Assembly: GCF_001814775.1 (NCBI RefSeq) | Contig: NZ_KV817784.1 | Location: 97,845-161,844 of the forward strand | Length of the DNA stretch: 64,000 bases | Reading direction: 5' to 3' | Source of the DNA: Streptococcus sp. HMSC067H01 | Lineage (GTDB): Bacteria > Bacillota > Bacilli > Lactobacillales > Streptococcaceae | Shown: in pieces, positions 9,028 through 17,754 of the stretch | Numbering within the stretch: position 1 is the stretch's first letter | Layout of the letters: the number at the start of each line of letters is the position of its first letter | Notes under the pieces: model-generated | Database searches by the model: none | Told to the model about the DNA's origin: nothing | What the model saw: only the letters and a program-made list of their open reading frames with translations | Position numbers and translations under genes: made by a program

Positions 9028-9738
9028 ATGAAAAAAATTTTAAAAATTGTACTCATAACTGTATTAGGTTTTCTAACTTTGTTCGGTCTATATCGTGTCT
9101 ATCAAAAGAATTATTATAATGGAGTGTATGAATCTTTAAGTAATGTCTTTTTAGAAATGAACTATGCAGAAACCCATAGTGGTGTTTTACCTGGACTCGC
9201 TGATTTTAGCAAAGCCGTTGATGGAAGTCAGTCGTTTAGAGATCCAGACTGGATAATTTCCATAGGACTCGATGCAGACTTGTCTGAAAATGAAAGTTTA
9301 GAAGTGATTGTAGGTTTTGAAGAAACTTTTATTATTGAATACCAACAACTGTTATCTGATGGGAGATATCTATTTATTAGATATAATTATAAGAATAAAA
9401 ATCTTAACCAAACTATCGAAATTTCGGATTCTAAAAGTTCACTAGCATACTACTTAGCTGGATATAATATAAGAAATAAGGATAGTGGCGAGATAAATTT
9501 GGAGTCGTATTTTAAGAGATCAGGCACTGTGGAAAAACCCAATTTTTACTTAACTAATCCCAACGAAGCACTAGAGTATTTAAAGCCTTATGGGATTGAT
9601 GAAGCTTGGATTAAAGAAAAATCCCACTTCATGCTTTATGATGTTGTTCTGGCACGTTGGTTCAAAAATGGTAGTCAACGTTACTCAGTTGACAATCTTG
9701 GAGATGTAGAGATTGTGCCATTGAATGTTTCCAAATAG
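9028..9738 (+). CDS. TipC-like membrane-anchored immunity protein candidate
   Basis: 236 residues: a single N-terminal membrane segment (about 5-22), then an extracytoplasmic domain. It shares a pattern with the protein encoded at 10111-10734: NVF.E near the start of the domain, a Y-rich strand (IRYNYKNKNLNQTIEI), and a C-terminal W-x-n-SVDNLGDVEIV block. The layout and NVF.E motif resemble the TipC family, membrane-tethered proteins that protect streptococci from LXG toxins of the type VII secretion system. The family call is from recognition, not a search. AAGGAAAAAG precedes the ATG. It is the first gene of the island inserted between trpZ and dnaG; no toxin gene lies nearby, so it would be an orphan immunity gene. 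Confidence 0.55.
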   Translation: MKKILKIVLITVLGFLTLFGLYRVYQKNYYNGVYESLSNVFLEMNYAETHSGVLPGLADFSKAVDGSQSFRDPDWIISIGLDADLSENESLEVIVGFEETFIIEYQQLLSDGRYLFIRYNYKNKNLNQTIEISDSKSSLAYYLAGYNIRNKDSGEINLESYFKRSGTVEKPNFYLTNPNEALEYLKPYGIDEAWIKEKSHFMLYDVVLARWFKNGSQRYSVDNLGDVEIVPLNVSK

Positions 9739-9784
9739 ATTGTCCTACTTATGTAAAAAGTACTTTCTATCAAGTGTAAAATGT

Positions 9785-9994
9785 ATGACTTGGAAAAAGA
9801 TGTTTATATCTATATTTTAGGATGATGATCGAAATTTTGTGTTTAAATACGGTAAATAGTTACCTTCCATGTTCTACGGAAAAAATATCGAAGGATATTC
9901 CTAATTCAGATTATTGGAGCTAATTATAGATTGGATAAGTAATGTAACTTGATTGAAGGGAGAATATGATTTTGTGTTTAAGGAGTTCTTTTAA
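9785..9994 (+). pseudogene. Decayed small gene in the immunity island
   Basis: One frame reads as protein across about 210 bases but is broken by stops at 9818, 9857, 9902 and 9950 before the final stop at 9992. Readable pieces are DDDRNFVFKYGK, LPSMFYGKNIEGYS, FRLLELIIDWISNVT and LKGEYDFVFKEFF. The composition and aromatic/acidic pattern resemble small immunity proteins. This fills most of the gap between the two TipC-like genes. The parent family is not identified. Confidence 0.5.
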
Positions 9995-10110
9995 GTTTTA
10001 TGATAGAAGATGATAAAAATGTAGTAGTAGGAGTTATAAGAATTTTTCAAATCTTTATATAAAAATCTGATTTGCGCGATTATATTGATTAACAAGAAAG
10101 AGGTTGCTAA

Positions 10111-10734
10111 GTGAATAAAAAAATGTTTTATACCTTATCTATAGGAGCATTTGTAATCATACTACTACCGCTCGCTTTCATTTTTTTAAAGCCACGATAT
10201 AGTAATGTTTTTGAAGAAATTTATCATGACGAGTACCATCATGCCACAACTTCTTTTTTACGTACGAATTCTACTTTAAATAGAATACCTGATATGGAAG
10301 TAAATAAAACAGGAGGTCTACTTTACGGTTCAACTATAGAAAAGTATCGTTCAGAAGTCTTACCTACAGGAGTTGAGAGTATTTCGTACAGTTTTTATTA
10401 TCCAGATGGTAAACTAGATAGCGGGAGAATGTCTATAGACTTTCTATTCATGCATAGTAGTGGAGTGATTATAGATATATATTATAAGTATAATCACGAA
10501 TCTGATAAATTGGTTCAGTCTCTAAACATTATTCATGAAAAAAGGTTGACAGACCTCAATCAAATTATGGAGTATGTAAAGGAGAAAAAAATTAATCTTT
10601 CACCATACTTTACTACAAGTGAGGAATTGTTACGAAATAAGATTATTCCAGACTGGCTTTCCGTCTATCCTAGTCAATTTTCAGTTGAAAATTGGGGTAA
10701 TGTAAAGATGATTAGGGAAAACGCAATAGATTAA
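10111..10734 (+). CDS. TipC-like membrane-anchored immunity protein candidate
   Basis: 207 residues beginning at GTG 10111 after AAGAGG. An N-terminal membrane segment (about 8-28) is followed by SNVFEEIYHDEYH, a mixed extracellular domain with alternating strands (YKYNHESDKLVQSLNI), and a C-terminal W-LSVYPSQFSVENWGNVKMI block. The blocks match those of the gene at 9028-9738, so the two are divergent paralogs. The size and layout fit TipC, the T7SS LXG-toxin immunity protein of oral streptococci, as I remember it. Other membrane-anchored unknowns remain possible. Confidence 0.55.
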   Translation: MNKKMFYTLSIGAFVIILLPLAFIFLKPRYSNVFEEIYHDEYHHATTSFLRTNSTLNRIPDMEVNKTGGLLYGSTIEKYRSEVLPTGVESISYSFYYPDGKLDSGRMSIDFLFMHSSGVIIDIYYKYNHESDKLVQSLNIIHEKRLTDLNQIMEYVKEKKINLSPYFTTSEELLRNKIIPDWLSVYPSQFSVENWGNVKMIRENAID

Positions 10735-10773
10735 AGGAAAATCCTAAAACTGTTTACGGATGAGGTGAATCAT

Positions 10774-11301
10774 ATGAAGAAACAAAAAGAAGGCGTGATA
10801 AATAACATTATTTATGTAAATACAAGTTGCCAAGATTCAAAGTGTAGAGTTTATCCAACAATAACAAATTTATTTGGTATTTTAAGAGAAATTATCCAAA
10901 CAGAAGAAACTACAGAAAGCATTCTGATTACACCTTTCTATATCAACGAAAAATTAGATTTTCAGGAAGAATTAGATATTGGAGTTTTCTATCTCGAGTG
11001 TGCAGACACAGTAACTGTAGAAGATAAAAAGAACTTTTTAAGAAAACAAATGTATTGGTTACATCCAGATTCTGATTATAAAATCCTTGAGAATTACATA
11101 TCAATGGAAGATGTAGAACATACTAATTTTTTAGTAGAAAAGAAAGATGTTACTGGTTTTCAAGATAGCATTAATAGATATATGGATTATCTGATGATTC
11201 GAGGTATTCCTCAAATGATGGAATGGCTTTACGATATGACCACCCTAGATGTGGCATCCCTCCCATATGGGTATTTTTGTTTTGAGATCGTATCAAGTTG
11301 A
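10774..11301 (+). CDS. Unknown cytoplasmic protein in immunity island
   Basis: 175 residues with no signal or membrane segment. ATG 10774 is chosen over the upstream GTG because GAGGTG (10762-10767) sits six bases before it. The sequence is acidic and aromatic-rich with several IDIGVFYLEC-like strands and a C-terminal helix region ending in PYGYFCFEIVSS. I do not recognise a family. It lies 39 bases after a TipC-like gene and is likely cotranscribed. An immunity role is inferred only from its neighbours. Confidence 0.6.
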   Translation: MKKQKEGVINNIIYVNTSCQDSKCRVYPTITNLFGILREIIQTEETTESILITPFYINEKLDFQEELDIGVFYLECADTVTVEDKKNFLRKQMYWLHPDSDYKILENYISMEDVEHTNFLVEKKDVTGFQDSINRYMDYLMIRGIPQMMEWLYDMTTLDVASLPYGYFCFEIVSS

Positions 11302-11332
11302 GTTTCTTTGAAATATCTAAATGAGGTATAAA

Positions 11333-11818
11333 TTGAAAAAATCAGATTTTGTTATTTTAACCATCTTACTGTTTACTGTATCCATCCTAACTCTTGTGAT
11401 CTGTAATATAAAATGGGGAATCATTACTTTAGGTCCAAATGAAGAGACAAAGGTGCGAGTGAACGGACACTCCGAGAGTTTGGACTCCATAATCCATGTA
11501 GAGGTAATTCCAGTTACTACAGATGGGAAGATAAAGCTTTCTCGAGGTGATGATTGGTTCGAACCTGAAAAAGGAATTGGATATAATATTAAGGATTCTC
11601 AGATTGAGACCTATCATTACAATGAAAAAACACAAAGCTGGGATGTAACGATATTAGAGAATCCTCATAATGGCATTGGTGTCGATCGCGAAGGTATTAT
11701 TATGGATCCACCTCAAAAGACACTTTTTTCGTTTGCTTCAAAGAAAGGATTTGAGATCAAAATAAAGAATTTATCTAACCAAACTGTTAAGGTTAAAGTA
11801 AAAGTGACATATGATTAA
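11333..11818 (+). CDS. Unknown membrane-anchored protein in immunity island
   Basis: About 161 residues. TTG 11333 follows GAGG at 11323-11326 by six bases and is preferred; an in-frame ATG at 11321 has no ribosome site. One N-terminal membrane helix (ILTILLFTVSILTLVICNI) is followed by a beta-rich extracellular domain, ending in a strand run (GFEIKIKNLSNQTVKVKVKVTYD) that looks like an Ig-like or C2-like sandwich. No family is recognised. The topology matches the membrane-tethered TipC-like proteins upstream, fitting a shield against exported toxins, but that is inference. Confidence 0.6.
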   Translation: MKKSDFVILTILLFTVSILTLVICNIKWGIITLGPNEETKVRVNGHSESLDSIIHVEVIPVTTDGKIKLSRGDDWFEPEKGIGYNIKDSQIETYHYNEKTQSWDVTILENPHNGIGVDREGIIMDPPQKTLFSFASKKGFEIKIKNLSNQTVKVKVKVTYD

Positions 11819-11947
11819 GGTTTGTTATTTAGAAAGCAATAGATTCAAATACTAGATTGATTAAAAATAAACCAGTCAAATCCTGCTAACTTTCAAATTG
11901 AAGTACCAAAATCAAATAGAAGTCATAAATATGAATAGGAGAAAGAA

Positions 11948-12487
11948 ATGATATTACGAGATATATTTGATGCAGCTCAAGAAGGAACGTTTGAAGAGTT
12001 TCATTCGCTCTACAAGGGCGATGTGAATCAAATTACACATGAGAAGTTGAATTTGTTAAACATGGTTTTAACTAGCAATACTTTGCTAGATGAAAAACTA
12101 AAGATTATTCAGTTTCTTATTGATGAAAAAATTGATGTTAATTGTTTAGACTCAGATAATAGAAATGCCTTACATAATTTGTTTCAATTTAAAGCGAATT
12201 GGAGAGTAGATGTTGAGTATGCAACTAAAGTCTTGTCAATGTTGTTAAAAGCAGGGATAAATGTTAACCAAGTTGATAAATATGGGTCAATTCCATTGAT
12301 TACTGCGATTACAGTCTTGAAATTAACAACTAAGGAAGCATTACCTTTATATGAGATGTTGATTGCTAGTGGTTGTGATATTCACCGTAAAGATTTTCAA
12401 GGGAAGTCAGCTATAGATTATGCGAGAGAATTTAGTTGGAGACAAGATTTATTATCTGAAAATGGAGGGTTACTTGCTGATGAATAA
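11948..12487 (+). CDS. Ankyrin-repeat protein
   Basis: 179 residues with ankyrin-type repeats: IIQFLIDEKIDVNCLDSDNRNALHNL, then VLSMLLKAGINVNQVDKYGSIPLITAI, then YEMLIASGCDIHRKDFQGKSAIDYA (each given as overlapping cores of about 24 residues). Ankyrin proteins are frequent immunity partners in polymorphic toxin loci. AGGAGAAAGAA precedes the ATG. Its last eight bases overlap the next gene, so the two are translationally coupled. Confidence 0.8.
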   Translation: MILRDIFDAAQEGTFEEFHSLYKGDVNQITHEKLNLLNMVLTSNTLLDEKLKIIQFLIDEKIDVNCLDSDNRNALHNLFQFKANWRVDVEYATKVLSMLLKAGINVNQVDKYGSIPLITAITVLKLTTKEALPLYEMLIASGCDIHRKDFQGKSAIDYAREFSWRQDLLSENGGLLADE

Positions 12488-12812
12488 TAGTGATTTTGGT
12501 GGATTTATGGTTTCAAATAATGTATTGAATGGCTATCCGATTCAGTACACTTATAGAGAGAAATCTTCAATTTCTCAGTTAAATGGCTGGACAATATTAT
12601 CTTCTATTGATGATGAAGAATATATTTCTGATCCTGATAATTTTACAATTCTAGGTGCGACAAGTATACTGCAAATTGCTCCAGTTCTACTGGAAATTTT
12701 TCCTGCAAAATATGGAACAGATTTGTTTTGGCTATACGAGGATAATGTACATATAGGGTTTTATGATTTAAAGTTAGAAAGAGAAGTTACCATTACAGAG
12801 ATTTTGCAATAA
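12480..12812 (+). CDS. DUF2185-like (immunity-type) protein
   Basis: 110 residues starting at ATG 12480, with GGAGGG at 12464-12469 inside the ankyrin gene; a longer in-frame start at 12420 lacks support. Features of the DUF2185 family are FGGFMVSNNVLNG at the start, YTYREKSS, NGWTILSSIDDEEYISDPDNF and a C-terminal ITEILQ. This domain is common among predicted immunity proteins of contact-dependent toxins. The call rests on motif recognition. Overlap with the ankyrin gene suggests the two act together. Confidence 0.7.
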   Translation: MNNSDFGGFMVSNNVLNGYPIQYTYREKSSISQLNGWTILSSIDDEEYISDPDNFTILGATSILQIAPVLLEIFPAKYGTDLFWLYEDNVHIGFYDLKLEREVTITEILQ

Positions 12813-12940
12813 TCTTTTCTGAATGACTATGGTAAATTTAAAAAAACAAATGAATGATTAAGCCAAGTAGCTTTAAAAAAACTAGAAATTCAGATAAAGC
12901 ACTGTTTTTCTGAAAATACAAATAGTAAGGAGATAAAAAC

Positions 12941-13094
12941 ATGGCATACATACAAGAAGATTTTCAAGAATGGACTTTCCTCATTTGCTTTTACTAGGGA
13001 GTTTGCTGGGGAATAAGGCCTTCATTTAGACTATAGCATCTAGTCTTTGGATGATTTGGAGTCTTAGATATTGGCTCACAAGGGAGGAGATTAA
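12941..13094 (+). pseudogene. Decayed gene in the immunity island
   Basis: AAGGAG and ATG 12941 open a frame (MAYIQEDFQEWT...) that stops at 12995. A second frame then continues as SSFAFTREFAGE, GLHLDYSI, SLDDLES and ILAHKGGD, broken by stops at 13014, 13041 and 13065 and ending at 13092. The same frame is open upstream back to about 12858. This is the expected look of a frameshifted and nonsense-riddled gene. The GLHLDYSIxSLxxLE pattern is one I associate with small immunity or DUF proteins but cannot name. Confidence 0.55.
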
Positions 13095-13095
13095 A

Positions 13096-13404
13096 GTGAC
13101 GATAGAAACAGAGTTGAAAAAAATTGGTAAAAGTTTATCTTTAATAAATGACAGTCAAACCTCTAACAAGATATCTTCTACTAATTTAGAAAATATAAAT
13201 GATATTTTAAATGATTATTTACCCCTTCATTTGAAATGGATAGAGAAGGGAAATTCTTGGATTGTTAAGTCATTAAGTGAGAATCGTCAATTAGATAGAC
13301 AAGCCTTTTCTCAGTTACTTGTAGGAGTTAGAAATCTGTATCTTGATTTAGAGGAACTTCAAGATTTACTGATTGAAGTATCAAATGAAATAGATGAAAA
13401 TTAG
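13096..13404 (+). CDS. Small unknown helical protein in immunity island
   Basis: 102 residues from GTG 13096, which follows GGGAGGAG (13082-13089) at normal spacing; the longer frame from 13051 runs through pseudogene sequence and is unlikely. The protein is predicted largely helical: TIETELKKIGKSLSL, NDILNDYLPLHLKWIEKGNSW, LLVGVRNLYLDLEELQDLLIEV. No signal peptide. No family recognised. Its place among immunity-like genes is the only functional hint. Confidence 0.55.
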   Translation: MTIETELKKIGKSLSLINDSQTSNKISSTNLENINDILNDYLPLHLKWIEKGNSWIVKSLSENRQLDRQAFSQLLVGVRNLYLDLEELQDLLIEVSNEIDEN

Positions 13405-13440
13405 AGGTTTAAAACGTAGAATGGAATAATGGAGGTATAT

Positions 13441-13866
13441 ATGACATCAGAGCTAGAAACTAAAAATGAAGAATGGGTAGAAGTCTTTAAAGGTTTGATT
13501 CCTGTAGATAAGTATAAGTTAAAAGTCTTGTTGACAAACTTGTCAGATGGTCAAGAAATTCGGTTGATTGGAGAGCAGAACCGTTTTAAATTATCATGTA
13601 TTTATTATGATGAAGCACGAGTCTTTAGCAGGAAATTGTATTTATCTGCAATTCTAGATAAAGAGATGTTTAAAAAATTTGAAAAAAATAATTTCCAAAA
13701 TGTCATTTATGAAGTCAAAAATAGTCAATTAGTGAATAAACTCGGATATACAGCCTATGGTAGTGCAGGAACTTTGAGTTCACGACATTATATAATCATA
13801 ACTCAAGATGGTGTAGTGGAGATTCTTGTTTCTGCAAATTTGAAATTAGATATCAGCCAATACTAG
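13441..13866 (+). CDS. Immunity-like paralog 1
   Basis: 141 residues from ATG 13441; GGAGG at 13431-13435 is the ribosome site, so the ATG at 13429 is not the start. It shares a layout with the gene at 13936-14319: EW-x-VFKGLIPVDKYKLKV against KW-x-KIKPGFIPFGDYGIEI near the start, and VIYEVKNSQLVNKL against YIYEVENAEFGDLV in the second half, followed by a closing pair of strands. They look like ancient duplicates. Family not identified; small, cytoplasmic, beta-rich. Confidence 0.65.
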   Translation: MTSELETKNEEWVEVFKGLIPVDKYKLKVLLTNLSDGQEIRLIGEQNRFKLSCIYYDEARVFSRKLYLSAILDKEMFKKFEKNNFQNVIYEVKNSQLVNKLGYTAYGSAGTLSSRHYIIITQDGVVEILVSANLKLDISQY

Positions 13867-13935
13867 AAAGTTTGCTAATCAAACATGTACACCGCTGTAG
13901 TATAATTATCAGAAAATAGAACTTGGAGAAATGAT

Positions 13936-14319
13936 ATGGAAAAATGGACGAAAATTAAACCGGGCTTTATTCCTTTTGGTGACTATGGTATCGAGATAAA
14001 TATAGATGGGGATACTCTAATTGCCTACTTGGAAGATTCAGAAAAATTTAAATTTACCTTTACAAAAGTTTGGGCTTTCCGTTCAGTCTACGAAAGTTTA
14101 GAATTAATAGATAGTTACTGGGAGCAAGGATTAGCAAAGAACAGACCACTTTATCTTACCAACTATATCTATGAAGTCGAGAATGCAGAATTTGGGGACT
14201 TGGTAGCTTCTGCAAATATAGCTAATAAAAAGCTCCATCACTACAAATTAATGTCGACGCATTTTTTAGTGGACGTTGTATCCGAAAACGATGTAAAAGT
14301 GGAGAAAGTGACTAGCTAG
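13936..14319 (+). CDS. Immunity-like paralog 2
   Basis: 127 residues, cytoplasmic, starting at ATG 13936 after TTGGAG. It resembles the preceding gene in order of motifs (W-x-n-GFIPFGDYGIEI, then YIYEVENAEFGDLV, then a histidine-rich HHYKLMSTHFLV strand) but the pair has diverged strongly. It is the last gene of the island before the dnaG promoter. Role inferred only from context. Confidence 0.65.
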   Translation: MEKWTKIKPGFIPFGDYGIEINIDGDTLIAYLEDSEKFKFTFTKVWAFRSVYESLELIDSYWEQGLAKNRPLYLTNYIYEVENAEFGDLVASANIANKKLHHYKLMSTHFLVDVVSENDVKVEKVTS

Positions 14320-14356
14320 TTTTATGAAATAGTCTCATGTAAAGTGTATGAAATGG

Positions 14357-14385
14357 TTTACTTTTTTTCAGAAATAAGCTATACT
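14357..14385 (+). promoter_or_regulatory. dnaG-rpoD promoter
   Basis: TTTACT (14357-14362), 17 bases, TATACT (14380-14385) lies about 40 bases before dnaG, suggesting the macromolecular-synthesis genes keep their own promoter after the island. Confidence 0.6.
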
Positions 14386-14422
14386 AGTTAGAGTAAACTG
14401 TGATAAAATGGAGGTATTGTCT

Positions 14423-16183
14423 ATGGTTGACAAGAGACTCATCGAAGAGATCAAAAACAATACCAATATTGTCGAAATCATAGGAGAAGTGATTTCCTTA
14501 CAAAAATCTGGACGGAACTTTTTAGGGCTCTGTCCTTTTCATGGTGAAAAGACCCCTTCCTTTAACGTGGTCGAAGATAAGCAATTTTACCACTGTTTTG
14601 GATGTGGTCGTTCTGGAGATGTTTTTAAGTTTATCGAGGAGTATCAGCAGGTAACCTTTGCAGATGCGGTGAGGATATTAGCTGAGAGACTTGGGATTCA
14701 GATAGCAGCGCCTGTTCAAGGTTCTGTACAGCCTAGGTCACCCCATCAAAATCTCTACGATATGCATGATAAGGCTGCACGGTTTTATCATGCCATCCTC
14801 ATGACAACTAAGATGGGTGAGGAAGCGAGGAACTACCTCTATAAACGTGGCTTAACAGATGATGTTCTCAAGCATTTTATGATTGGTTTGGCTCCAGCAG
14901 AACGCTCTTATCTCTATCAACGTTTATCAGATGATTATAGTGATAAGGACTTGCTGGATTCAGGTTTGTTTTATCTATCTGAGAGTAACCATTTCTTTGA
15001 TACCTTTCATAATCGTATTATGTTTCCTCTTTCAAATGATCAAGGAAAGGTGATTGCCTTTTCTGGTCGAGTATGGCAGGAGGCCGATTCTCAAACTGGA
15101 AAGTATAAAAATAGTCGAGCGACGGCAATTTTTAACAAAAGTTACGAATTATATCATTTGGAGAGGGTAAAAAAAGGCTCAGGCAAGGCTCCTGAAATCT
15201 ACCTGATGGAAGGGTTTATGGATGTCATTGCTGCTTATCGCGCTGGTATTGAAAATGCAGTTGCTTCTATGGGAACCGCTCTGACGAGTGAACATGTGGA
15301 GCATCTGAAACGCTTTACTAAAAAGGTTATCGTCACTTATGACGGAGATAAGGCTGGGCAAGCTGCCACAGCGAAAGCCTTGGATGAGCTTAAAGATTTA
15401 CCTGTTCAAGTCGTCCAGATTCCTGACGCAATGGATCCGGATGAATATCTGCAGAAAAACTCTCCTCAAGACTTGGCTTATCTCTTAACCAATACACGCA
15501 TTAGTCCTGTTGAGTTTTACATTCATCATTTCAGACCGGAAAATAGTGAAAATCTACAAGCTCAGATTGAATTTATAGAGAAAATTGCTCCCTTAATCGC
15601 AAAGGAACCCTCTATCACAGCTCAGAATTCCTACATTCACATTTTGACGGATCACTTGCCATCTTTTGACTATCAGCAAGTCGAACATATTGTCAATGAA
15701 AGTCGTGTCAGACAGAGAAAGGAGAAGGTCAAGGAGACCTATAGTCCGAGTCCTGTCACTATGTCTGTTACCAAGCAGCTGACAGCAGTGATGAGAGCGG
15801 AAGCCCATATCCTCTACCGAATGATGGAACATCCCTTGGTGCTTAATGACTATCGTTTAAGAGAGGATTTTATCTTTGAAACTCCAGAGTTTCAGACCTT
15901 GTATGGACTCTTGATTGATAATGGAAGTATCTCATCTGAGGATTTGGCTCATCAGACTAGAGAAGTGGAGAGTGCGTGGTATCAAGTTCTAGCCTTAGAT
16001 TTGCCACCTGAGATGTCCCCTCAAGAGTTAGCCGAAGTGGAAGAGTCTAGAAAAAGAGCTCTTTTGAATCAGGAAAATCTGCAAATTAAAAAGAAAGTTC
16101 AGGAAGCTAGCCATGTCGGTGATACAGACACCGCTTTAGAAGAGCTAGAACGCTTAATTGCCCAAAAAAGAAGAATGGAGTAA
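14423..16183 (+). CDS. dnaG: DNA primase DnaG
   Basis: Synthesises RNA primers at the replication fork. Residues near the start form the CHC2 zinc finger ([12 protein letters not shown] then [11 protein letters not shown]). The TOPRIM core contains [25 protein letters not shown] and VTYDGDKAG with its metal-binding acidic residues. The C-terminal part is the helicase-binding region. ATG 14423 is chosen because GGAGG (14410-14414) precedes it; the in-frame ATG at 14408 overlaps that site. The resulting 586 residues match the usual streptococcal length. rpoD starts two bases after its stop. Confidence 0.96.
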   Translation: MVDKRLIEEIKNNTNIVEIIGEVISLQKSGRNFLGLCPFHGEKTPSFNVVEDKQFYHCFGCGRSGDVFKFIEEYQQVTFADAVRILAERLGIQIAAPVQGSVQPRSPHQNLYDMHDKAARFYHAILMTTKMGEEARNYLYKRGLTDDVLKHFMIGLAPAERSYLYQRLSDDYSDKDLLDSGLFYLSESNHFFDTFHNRIMFPLSNDQGKVIAFSGRVWQEADSQTGKYKNSRATAIFNKSYELYHLERVKKGSGKAPEIYLMEGFMDVIAAYRAGIENAVASMGTALTSEHVEHLKRFTKKVIVTYDGDKAGQAATAKALDELKDLPVQVVQIPDAMDPDEYLQKNSPQDLAYLLTNTRISPVEFYIHHFRPENSENLQAQIEFIEKIAPLIAKEPSITAQNSYIHILTDHLPSFDYQQVEHIVNESRVRQRKEKVKETYSPSPVTMSVTKQLTAVMRAEAHILYRMMEHPLVLNDYRLREDFIFETPEFQTLYGLLIDNGSISSEDLAHQTREVESAWYQVLALDLPPEMSPQELAEVEESRKRALLNQENLQIKKKVQEASHVGDTDTALEELERLIAQKRRME

Positions 16184-16185
16184 GA

Positions 16186-17295
16186 ATGGCAACAAAACAA
16201 AAAGAAGTAACAACCTTTGACGTCCAAGTAGCGGAATTTATTCGCAATCATAAAAAAACTGGTACAGCAACTGATGATGAAATCAATAACGCCCTCGTAA
16301 TTCCCTTCACTTTAGATGTGGAAGGTATTGAGAATCTTTTGCAACGCATTCAAGATGCTGGTATCTCAATTACGGACAACGAAGGAAATCCTAGTGCGCG
16401 TGTTTTGAGCACTGAGGAAGAACCAGAGTTGACTGATGAAGATTTGATTGGTTCAACCTCTGCTAAGGTCAATGACCCTGTCCGTATGTATTTGAAAGAA
16501 ATCGGGGTTGTGCCTCTGCTTACAAATGAAGAGGAAAAAGAGTTGGCCCTTGCTGTTGAAGCAGGTGATATCGAAGCTAAACAACGCCTTGCAGAAGCTA
16601 ACCTTCGTTTGGTAGTATCTATTGCTAAACGTTATGTTGGACGTGGAATGCAGTTCCTTGACTTGATTCAAGAAGGAAACATGGGCTTGATGAAGGCCGT
16701 TGATAAATTTGACTACTCTAAAGGGTTCAAATTCTCAACTTATGCGACTTGGTGGATTCGTCAGGCTATTACTCGTGCCATTGCTGACCAAGCTCGTACC
16801 ATCCGTATCCCTGTACACATGGTTGAAACCATTAACAAGCTTGTTCGTGAACAACGTAATCTTCTTCAAGAGTTGGGACAAGATCCAACTCCTGAACAAA
16901 TCGCTGAACGCATGGATATGACACCTGACAAGGTTCGTGAAATCCTCAAGATTGCCCAAGAACCGGTTTCCCTTGAGACGCCAATCGGTGAAGAGGACGA
17001 CAGCCATCTTGGTGATTTTATCGAGGACGAAGTGATTGAAAATCCAGTAGACTATACAACTCGTATCGTTTTGCGTGAGCAGTTGGATGAAGTGTTAGAC
17101 ACATTGACTGACCGTGAAGAGAATGTCTTGCGTCTCCGCTTTGGTCTTGATGATGGGAAAATGCGTACTCTTGAAGATGTTGGTAAAGTCTTTAACGTAA
17201 CACGTGAACGTATCCGTCAGATTGAAGCCAAAGCTTTGAGAAAACTTCGCCAGCCAAGTCGAAGCAAACCACTTCGTGATTTCATTGAAGATTAA
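16186..17295 (+). CDS. rpoD: Primary sigma factor RpoD (SigA)
   Basis: Housekeeping sigma-70 factor, 369 residues. Region 1.1-like N-terminus, region 1.2/2.1 ([21 protein letters not shown]), region 2.3-2.4 ([21 protein letters not shown] in a conserved run, recognising the -10 element) and region 4.2 ([18 protein letters not shown]) are all present. GGAG near the end of dnaG serves as ribosome site. The dnaG-rpoD pairing is the conserved macromolecular-synthesis operon. It reads the extended -10 promoters noted across the window. Confidence 0.97.
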   Translation: MATKQKEVTTFDVQVAEFIRNHKKTGTATDDEINNALVIPFTLDVEGIENLLQRIQDAGISITDNEGNPSARVLSTEEEPELTDEDLIGSTSAKVNDPVRMYLKEIGVVPLLTNEEEKELALAVEAGDIEAKQRLAEANLRLVVSIAKRYVGRGMQFLDLIQEGNMGLMKAVDKFDYSKGFKFSTYATWWIRQAITRAIADQARTIRIPVHMVETINKLVREQRNLLQELGQDPTPEQIAERMDMTPDKVREILKIAQEPVSLETPIGEEDDSHLGDFIEDEVIENPVDYTTRIVLREQLDEVLDTLTDREENVLRLRFGLDDGKMRTLEDVGKVFNVTRERIRQIEAKALRKLRQPSRSKPLRDFIED

Positions 17296-17312
17296 GTTAA
17301 GGGAGAATGAAG

Positions 17313-17642
17313 ATGGCTTACACAGAAGAACAAATCGAAAATATCAAAACACGTATTTTGACAGCCCTAGAAGAAGTTATTGACCCTGAATTGGGGATTG
17401 ATATCGTCAATCTTGGTCTGATCTACGAGATTCGTTTTGATGGCGATACAGGTGAGACTGAAATTGATATGACCTTAACAACCATGGGTTGTCCCTTGGC
17501 AGATCTTTTAACTGACCAAATCTATGATGCTATGACGGACGTTCCAGAGGTTACTAACGTTGAAGTCAAATTAGTTTGGTATCCAGCTTGGACTGTTGAA
17601 AAAATGAGCCGCTATGCTCGCATCGCTTTAGGCATCAAGTAA
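17313..17642 (+). CDS. MIP18/DUF59 metal-sulfur cluster assembly factor
   Basis: 109 residues, single DUF59 (PaaD/SufT-like) domain: VIDPELGIDIVNLGLIYEI near the start, then DMTLTTMGCPLADLL with the family Cys, and a closing VKLVWYPAW strand. Family members help deliver Fe-S clusters. ATG 17313 is preferred over the ATG at 17307, which lies only one base after GGGAG. It follows rpoD by 17 bases and precedes a terminator-like hairpin, so it is the last gene of the dnaG-rpoD unit. Confidence 0.85.
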   Translation: MAYTEEQIENIKTRILTALEEVIDPELGIDIVNLGLIYEIRFDGDTGETEIDMTLTTMGCPLADLLTDQIYDAMTDVPEVTNVEVKLVWYPAWTVEKMSRYARIALGIK

Positions 17643-17652
17643 ATAAATGATA

Positions 17653-17709
17653 AAAAGAGAAATAGTATAAACGCCAGGAAATTCCCAGCTTTTATACTAT
17701 CTCTCTTTT
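17653..17709 (+). terminator. Terminator after the DUF59 gene
   Basis: AAAGAGAAATAGTATAAA pairs with TTTATACTATCTCTCTTT around an internal loop that itself has GGAAATTCC symmetry. The T-rich end supports termination on the plus strand. Confidence 0.75.
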
Positions 17710-17735
17710 AATTTGCTGATTTTATTTGAAGAAAA

Positions 17736-17754
17736 TGGTATAATGGTTACTATG
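17736..17754 (+). promoter_or_regulatory. cpoA promoter with start codon at predicted +1 (leaderless)
   Basis: TGG-TATAAT has its hexamer at 17739-17744. Only seven bases follow before ATG 17752, and no Shine-Dalgarno sequence is present. Transcription would therefore begin at or one base before the start codon. Confidence 0.6.
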
